Shown here in pieces: positions 1-9,000 of a stretch of DNA of 9,275 nucleotides (within the stretch, counting starts at the first letter, position 1; each line of letters begins with the position of its first letter). A model generated the notes under the pieces. The model ran no database searches. It was not told where the DNA came from and worked only from the letters and a program-made list of their open reading frames with translations. The translations under genes were made by a program, and so were the position numbers. This stretch comes from an uncultured Bacteroidales bacterium. Lineage in GTDB: Bacteria; Bacteroidota; Bacteroidia; Bacteroidales; P3. The stretch lies in assembly GCA_947179195.1 (NCBI GenBank), contig CAMXAS010000040.1, forward strand, positions 1 to 9,275, read 5' to 3'.

Positions 1-3000
1 CCGTATCAGTGGCCGCCACCTCCATAGCAAACGTGCTGGCGACGAAAATCTCCACGGTATCGAAAGCCTTGCAAGCCGAGCGGCCGAAATAGAACGGCCG
101 GTTCATATCGATGCGTTCGGTCGCAATGACGCGGAAATATTCTTTAGGATTGTACAACCCTTTGGTGGCGAACGTCGTCCAAGGTTCATCGGGTGTGGCC
201 GAATCGTCCACCGTAACGCGGTCTTCGGGCTGCCATACATAGGTGTAATCGACGGGGCTGCCGTATTGGGTCGAATCCACGGCCAACGAAACGCCCGATT
301 GACCGTAAACGACCGTATCCTTTCCCGCCTTCGCCCAAATGGCATACGTATAAGGCGCCGTGCGTACCGTCACCGTATCGGTGGCGTTGCAGTCGTTTTG
401 CGCGTAGAAATGGATGATGGACGTGTCGGCGCCCGACGCGCTGGCTGCGAAACGCATCCAGGCCACGGTTTCCACCTCGGCCGGATCGTCGTTTTTCCGA
501 ACCACCGAATCTTGGAGATAAACGATGGTGCCGACGGGAGTCCATATATATTCAACGCCCTTTTCCACAAAGTCTTCCGGAATGCCCGCATAGGCATAGG
601 CGCTGTCGGCGGGGCAATAGTGGCTAACCTGCAGGCTGTCGGCCGGGAACCGGGAGGGTATCGCCCCGACGGGGACGACGCGGATGAGCGTGTCGCGCGA
701 GCCGCAGACATTGGTGGTGTGAACCGCCAAGTCGAACGCTTCGGTAAAGCGGTTTTCGTCTTTAAGGGTCAAGTGGTTGTTGACGGTAGGACTGCCCGCG
801 TCGGTTTTAACTTCAGCCGTGGGGTCGTACTTCTCGGGCCACGTCCACCTGGCCGTGTCGATTTCGATTTCCGGCACCAGCACAAATTCGACCTCTGTCC
901 GCGTATTACACGGGAAAGGCGGCCGCGTCAGACGGGCGGCTGGCGCGGAATCCCGAACGGCCACGGCGTATGCAATCGGCTTGCTCAAACCGCAGGAAAG
1001 CGGGTTGTTGAGTTCCAGAAAACGCACGCGCACCGTATCCAGCCCGGCTTTGGATACCGTAAAGTCGGCACGGTCCGAACTATCCGAAATGCCGCCCGTT
1101 TCATTGACCCGCGTCCAACCGGCGGGTTTCTCCCATACATAGCGTACGTAGCCGTCCGTAACGGCGTGCGTGGTCTGATCGTCCAACTTAAACGCCACAT
1201 CGTCGCCGATACACGTGTCGGTCGATTCCTGACGGCTTTGCGACGGCCACAGAGTGGCCTGCAACGCGCCAACGAAATCCGCCGGCGGATTGACCTTGAT
1301 GGTATATTCGAACGGGGCGGCCGTACCGCAGAACGCACGCGGGTAGCAACGGATGACGCGCACCACCTCCGACTCGCCTTCATACGTACCCGCCTTGATG
1401 ACGGCTACGGCGGCATCGGCGCCGGAAACGATTTCCCAGCCCTCGCCTTCCGGCACTTCCCAATGGTAGGTTACCTCAACGCCATCCGGAATGTCCTCGG
1501 GTACGGCCGTAAAGGTTTCCTCGGCCCCCATGCAGATGCGTCCGCGGGCGGGGCCGACGATATCCCCGTGGATGACCGGTACCGTATCGGCCTTGAGCGC
1601 ATAGGTCACGGGCAGTACGTTCGAACAGCCGCCCGTATGGCGCGGCGTGAACGTAACGCGGGTGGAATCGCCGCTATACCAATCCACATAGACCGTCATG
1701 ACGGTGTCGCCGGCGTTCTCGCGCGGAACGAAATCGAACTCAAGTCTATTTTCGGGATTGGCGATAACGGCCCCGTCGGGACCGACATAAGTCACGCTTA
1801 TATCATTGGCGGTAACGGAAGTCCATTCGTTAAGACGCACGAGATCCATCTGCAACGTACTGTCCCTGCAGACCGTTTCGTCGGCCACGATTTCCAAACG
1901 CGCCGTATCCATCGGTTTCACGGGCAAGTCAGCCGGCTGGCTGTACGAGAAACTGTTCGTGACCTCATCGCAGAGGGAAAGGGCATAAAGCCGGATGACA
2001 CCCGCCGAGGAATCGGGCAATACGCGGCAGGTCTCGCCTTGCAATTCCACGGTATTGTCGCCGGTCAGATTGCCGGCGGCGTCATACACGCGCCAACCTT
2101 GCGGGAACTCCCAAAGGTAACGCGCCACTTTGTCTCGGTCGGCGGCCGTTTTGACGCCATAAGTCAGTTCCGTACCCGCGCAGGGCGCCGTGTTGGCCCC
2201 ATCGGCGAACTCACGTGCCGGCAAAGCTTCCTTCAGGGTAATGTAATCGGACGTCAACGTATATTTAGGCGCGTCATACGGACAACGGCGGTTGTCGGGG
2301 TCGGTCATCGGCGACACGCGGACAACGCCACTCCTAACGCCCACCCGGATGTTGACCACGGCGGCCGTCGTATCGGACTGGGTGAGAATGAACCCCCACG
2401 TGGGGTCGGGGAACTCCCAGCGGTAGGCCGGCGCGGCGTCCGGGCGTTCCACCCCGAGCCGTATCGTGGCACCCGGGCAGAGCGGCTGGGTCGGGGCGAC
2501 AATCGGCTCGTCATCCGCTTTGTCCGGATCGTACCAAATCAGACGGCCCAAGTCGCTGACGGGAACCGTATCGGTCATGTGCAGCGCGATATACAGCGGT
2601 TTGCTCCAAAGGCGGCACGAAGCGCGGCGCGCGGCCACCACCAGATAGAGGTTGTCGCCCTTGTGCAATTCCATATCCCTATCGTCCGGATTGTACGAGC
2701 GGGGCAGCACCGTGACGCTGTCGGGGCCATCCGCCAAGTCGCGGCCAACCCCCGTCAACGTAGCCAACTCCTCATAATCCGGCAACAATTTCCAATCGTA
2801 GAATACGCCATCGTCCTCGTCTTTGAGAACGGCCTTAACCCACAACAGGTTGGGATAGCGCAGGCAGAGCGTGTCATAGACGGTATCGCCCACCTTTTTC
2901 AAACCACTGAACCATTGGGCTACCACCGAATCGGGCGTATGCAACAGCGGTTGGAGTTCCAAGGCCTCGGATACCGCGCCGTCGCCACAATCACTGAAAC

Positions 3001-6000
3001 CGTAAACGGTAACCTTGCCGTTGGGATTTTCCTGACTGTAATTCTTATAAAACATTTCAGGCGTATCCGTCGTATCGGGTTGGGAAAGCCAAGAGGCTTT
3101 CCAGATATACCCCATGGCATTCTTGATCGGTTTCACGGCCACGCGTATCGTATCGCTTTGGCAAAGCGACCCTACCACGTAAGGCGTTTCCGGTTGTTCG
3201 GCCGCGTCAATCTGCCCCAACGGCCGGACGGGCAACGGTTTGGAAACGGAAACGGGATGGTCGTCGGTATTACAGATGTTTTTGGCATGAATCGACAGGT
3301 TGAGCACATCGGAATCATCCCCTACGCGCCCGATGGAAATAACCGATGGCAACCCGTCAACGTCATCGCAAAGCCAACCAGCCGTACCTTCCAAAACGCC
3401 CGAGGCGTTCGCGCCCGTCTTACCGCCGTTCCACGAGAAAGTGGGGGTATAATCCGGCGACAGGCTCCAATGGAAGTCGGGTTTGATGGCATATGTATGC
3501 GCACTCTCCACGCAAGGCCGGGTGGAAATCGTATCGAGGGCCGGCGTCGGGCGGGTGTCGCGGATGGCGCCGGGGGTGAACACCGTGAATTTATTGTAGG
3601 GTTGATCGTCTTCCACCAGGTCGTTGATAAAGCGGATCGTATCCATCGGGAAGAGTTCGATGCGCAGGCTGTCGCCATAACGCTGGCAAACACTCCGCCG
3701 CGCCGCCACATATAAGATATAGGCACTGTCGGCGAAATCGGGCACGTTGACGTACGCTTTCGAAGAATCATCCTGATAGACAATCAGTGCATCCGTCTTG
3801 CCATAGACCGTAGCCCAATTATAACTAATCTTGTCGCGTTCTTCCGCCATGGTTGACACGCCATCGACGGTAGGCGGCAATTCCGCCCGGACGGCCATTT
3901 GAAAATCCGCCCGCAGACAGAGGCTGTCTTTCAATTCTTCTATCCGGACACCGCCCGCCGGGTCGTAACCCGATGCGAAATCCAACGAGGGCACCGGCTG
4001 CTCGAGCTGAGGCACCGGCTGCACGCGCAAAGGCGGCTGGAGGATGTCGTTGGCCAAAATGACCGCCGGATCCGAGGGATGGCCGGTGTTACAGCCATTG
4101 ACCGGTTCCACATAGACAGAACCTTCCTTATAGGCCGTATCGTAAGACATCGTAAAGTGATCCGTCGTATCGGGCTTCGCACGCCAACCAGGCGCATGCC
4201 ATATATACTGGCCCGCTTTGGCGATACCGTCAACCGGTTTTTCATCGTATATAGGATTCCCTTCCCCATCCGTACCGATTTCTATATACGAAACCACCTT
4301 GAACGTCAATTTCTCCTCGTCGCAGACATAGTCGGAAACCATTTTGACGGCATAATGGTCGCTGGGCATAATGGCTTGCGTCGTCTGTATGATGAGCCCC
4401 GGCATATGCGCTTCTTCGCCGCAACGGTTCACGACCACCACCTCAAACTCAAGCGTATCGGATTCGGACGGCAACGTCATCTTGAGCGTATCGAGTTTCG
4501 TCCAGTCGGGTACGCCATCGCCATCATCATCTGCGGGCGGGTTTTTCAAGATGAAGCCACCGCCGGCCAACTTATTACCGGCATCACAGACATTCGCGTA
4601 ATCCTGCGTCGAATCCTTGCGCCAACGGAAATAGTAACGTTCGCCCGTAATATCCAACTTCTTTAAATCCAAATAATAAGCCACGTCTTCACTGTTGGCG
4701 GCACAAGGTTTGGTTTGGATGCGCTTGTTCTCACTCTTGCTCTCCTTGTCGTAGAGATAATTCCAAATTCTCTCCCCGGCCGGTAAAGCCGTGGTATCGA
4801 TATTGCGCAATGCTACCGTCAGCGTGTCGCCGAAGCGGCGGCAGGTTTCGTGACGCGAGGTCAGGTAGAGGTAATTGATTTTGGTCGGCGAGGCCTCTTT
4901 GATAATCGACCACTGGCTGCTGTCCGCATTGAGGCCGACTCCCGCCTCATAGGCCTTGAACACCTTGACCGAGGTATCGGCCTGCGTCAAGCTCCACGCA
5001 TAATGGAACTGACCGGTCTCGGACGCGTCCGGCGCGGCTTCCAACACCGCCTCTTTACGCAGGCATATCGTATCCAAAACCGTATCGGGATTGGCAAGGT
5101 TACTACCTATAATATGGGCGGCATCGTAAATGAAGTCCGAAAAATCCGTCTTCGACAACACCGGCTTTACCGGCGGCACGAGCACGGAAGCGATTTTGAG
5201 CGTGTCGTTCTGCGGACGCACCCCGCACTTGTTAGATGCTTCGAGATAAACCGGGCCGCTTTTATAGTCAACCGTATCCGCGAAATGCATCTTATACTGA
5301 TAATCTTCGGTCAAGCGGCCGGCTTCACGATCGTCCACGGCTTCCCTCGTCCGCAACGTATCCGTCAAATTGCCCCACGGATAGTGGAAGACATATTCCG
5401 TGGCGTGCGGCACCGTATCGAAGAAGAAATCGACGGCTTCCTTTTCGCAGAGGTTATCGTCGGGGCGGTCGGCCGTAATCTGGCCGGGCGCGATGACCTT
5501 GCTGACCGGATAAATAATGTATTTCTTGAAAGAGGAGGTATCGCAATGCGAAACATTGGCGGCACGCACTATTATCGATTCGCGGCCCACCACCATCTTA
5601 ATCGTATCGTGGTAGGGCGCCTTGCTCAGGATTTCCCAACCGCTGGCCGCCAAAAACGCCCAGTCGTAATGAGGCTCAACCGTTTCCTCGTCGTCATCGT
5701 CGCCATCGCCGGGATCATCGGGATCGGGGGTCACCGGCTCCTCTCCGCCGCCTTCTCCACCGCCTTCTCCACCGTCGCCATCGCCTTCACCGTCGGCTAA
5801 GGTCGCAATGCCGATCTGCGGCGGATTCAACGACCAAATATCGAAAACCGAAAAATGGACTTCATCGCCCTGGGATTGCAACGTATAATAAACGGTATCG
5901 CCCTCGCAGGGTTGGGGATTGGCGCGTTTGTTCTTCATCTCCGTATTAAGGGGGTGCGCATCCAGAAGAAGCCCCGTCACGGGAACCGTATCCGTGAAAA

Positions 6001-9000
6001 AGACCGGGATATCCAGCGTGTCCCCTACGTTCGTGGCCTCACAGTCGTAACGGTTGGACGCCACGCGTATCAACTTACTATGCGTGTCATCGTATGCCGC
6101 CGTTGTGAATGTCGCCGTATCAAGGTCTTTCGAATAATAATCTTCCGTCCAATCCTCCGGGAAAATCCATGAGAAAAAGACGCTGTCATCGACGTCCGCC
6201 CCTTTCTTCAATTGGAAGGTATAGGATTCGTCGGCACAGATGGTATCCAAGGTGCTGCCGAGTTTGGGGAAGTCGCCATCCACGATGGGCTTGCTCGTGA
6301 AGGGCTTGATGCGGATGGGTAAGGAGTCGATGTGCAGGGGAACGTCCTTCCCATCAACCTTTTTGAAATTACAACCGTACGCATCCACGCCCGGGCTCAA
6401 ATGCGGCATGACATTCCGCCAACCAAAGACACTGACCGGCCTATCGGCAAGGCCATCCACATTAAACTGCAAGGATATCGTATCGTCCTCAAGTTCCATG
6501 CCGGTGAGGGAGCCATCCACTACACGCCATGTGCTCGGCCCGCCGACGGCATAGTGTATCGAATCTCCCGGCAATCCCTGAAATTCCGGTTTAACGAATT
6601 TATATTCAACCGTCGCCCCCTGACAGGGTGTGGAATCGCCTATGATTTCACACCGCACGAACGGATAAACGAACACATTGGAATCCAAACCTTTATTAGT
6701 CCCGCATCGATTCTCAAGTTGCAAACGGACAGGCCCGCTATTGCGCCCGCCCCTAACAAACACCTCCTTGTCCGTATCGGTCGATTCTCCGGTAAACGTC
6801 CATTCGGCCGGCAATGACCACTTATAATCAATGCGGTCGGTATTTACCTTTTCTCGATCAGTTTGGTATTCCAACGTCTTGTCCTCATCCGCCGGAGTAA
6901 AATAGCCGCTGAAATCCGGTATATTCGAATTGGAATACAGATTCAATTCCGTGCCCTCACAGATGGTGTCCCAACCCTGAAAATGCATATAGTCCCGGAT
7001 ATCTATCGTCTTTAGCGTATCAATTACCCGGATATAAAAGATACCGGTATCACCGCGACCACAAGCGTTATAAGAATAAAAACCTAATCTTACTAAATTG
7101 GTATTTACAAACTCCTGTCTATATTGCGAATTGACAAATAAACGAACCCAAGAAGAATCTTTTTTTACATCCGGATCATCGGCCTTTCTACGTTCAAACG
7201 AATAAACCAACTTATTGTTTCTGATGAAATCGCCATCCATATCCACAATACCAAAAGCTTCCCCGTCACCACCGTTCTCAGGCCGCAGGTTATCTCCCTT
7301 GATATATAAACCATAGCTTTGATTCGCATTTACCCAGGCTCCGCCACCCGTCAACTGCCAGTCGCTATAGTTACAAACCAAAACGCGTTCTCCCGTAACC
7401 TGCTTTTCATCATCCGGATGATCCTGCCGCCACTGTTCCCATCGATAATCCGTATATTGTGACTCTATTTGGCCTTTAGTGATAGGGTCAACCATTACGG
7501 GTTTTACCGGTGGGTTTTTGACGAAGATATCAAAGATTTGCGGTGTTTCATTTTCAAAACAACTGTTAGCCGGATTGACAACCATCGTGACCCATCCTCC
7601 GGGAGTACCATTCCAACTGGTACGAGCAATCTTAAATGTGAACCGCCCATGTTCTTGGTCGCTCCCCACCTGTTCCCATCCTGCATCTCTAGGAGGAGCC
7701 CCTTTTTGAACACGAATATTATATTGTGTGGCATTAGATAATGGAAAATTTCCAGAAGATTGCTCGTCCATATTTATTTCCACTACCGTCGTCGATTCCG
7801 CACACACCTCATCCTCTACATGTACCGCATACTCTATAGGGAATGACGCAAAATCGATGATAGAGTCCTGCCGTTCCAAATCAATCGTGGTCGTATAGGT
7901 AAAATCCGCTTCCGCACCGCCCCGTTCGATACAAGTTTCACATTTGACAGTCAATGTAACGGAATGTTTGGTTTCCGCGCCATGATTCTTTCCTTCCAAG
8001 ACCCGTAACGCCACCCGGCTTTTATTGGCACCGAAACCGTCATCTATCGGGAAACCATTCATTTTGCTGGTGGCAAATTCGAATTCTTCCGGATCTATCG
8101 TCCATTGGTAAGAGTAATAGTACTCCGGCAACAATTTCCGCTTCTCGTCCGATCCGGCTACGAGCCACGCCTCATATTCCTCTTTCGCGAAACCCAAATA
8201 AACATATCCTTCTTTGCCGTAGGTTTCATTCCATCCCGGTTGATCTGTACTATAATCACGACAAATGGTTTTATTAGGTTCTGTTTCCGTACCGTCCAAT
8301 TCCCAATTGTCCGTCGGGACATCACCTTCTTCCTCACCGGTTGCTTTTTCCCGCTTTTTCAGTCTATGGATATGTTTACCCGTATATAATCCTCTAACAA
8401 TAAACGGCGTCAAATCCGCACTCTTCTCTGCCGTACGATATTGTTTACCGGTGGGGCCATCGCAGGTATAGGGCCGCACCACGACCTTCCCGTCCTTGAA
8501 ATCCGCCCCTCTGATTTTTTGACGCCAATTAAAATCATCGTCGGTACTCACATCCACAAATGTAGGATCCCCATCCATCTCATCCAAACCGTCCCACAGC
8601 AATGTCCAACGCAAATGAAGGCTGCCCGGCAAGTATTTCGTCTGATAATCTTCGTCTATGGGGATATGGAACTCCACCTCTTCATTCTGGCAGATAGGCG
8701 GATCCCATGTTATATCCTTGACTGTAACGGCCGGCGGTATCATCGTCAAAGATAACTTCCCCTCTCCCGTCCCCATCTTTACCTTGAGATCCCCGCTTTT
8801 AGGATTTTGGTTCAAATAGAAATAAATCGTGTCAGCGTTCTTGTTGCCGGTCAGTTCCGAAGGATCTCCGAAATGACCGATTCCCTCATCTGCACTCCAC
8901 ATACAGGTGTCGTTGGCATCTTCAACGCACAACAATATTTTGTTTCTAATATCAAAACCGCAGACAGCATCCGGATTTAAATCCGGCGGGTCCAATACGA

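Larger units (their letters stand above)
4709..5911 (-). repeat. Three-module PKD-like super-repeat 2 (residues 1066-1466), interrupted by an acidic linker
   Basis: Module A starts at P-C1067-E-G and has its Y-D-W strand displaced by a long insert (see the Gly/Asp/Glu linker). Module B starts at N-L-C1220 and contains S-N-K-C-G, ending with V-P-P-V-K-P-V-L. Module C starts at D1345-T-I-C1348-L-R, contains Y-A-W-S-L, and near its end has S-R-H-E-T-C-R-R-F-G-D-T-L-T-V-A-L. That ending is shared with module C of units 3 and 4. This is the longest unit, about 401 residues from one A cysteine to the next. Confidence 0.65.

Noticed and set aside
266..3715. Plus-strand open frame of 1,149 codons opposite the giant gene
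   Set aside because: Its codons are exact reverse complements of the minus-strand codons (same register). It stays open only because the minus gene avoids TTA, CTA and TCA. Its translation is Arg/Gly/His-rich with no recognisable domain, while the minus frame shows signal peptide and module motifs.
3899..6817. Further plus-strand open frames at 3899-4666, 4850-5800 and 6332-6817
   Set aside because: All are in the same mirror register as the 266-3715 frame; for example the frame ending at 5800 stops exactly where the giant gene uses a TTA leucine codon. None has a promoter or ribosome binding site of note.
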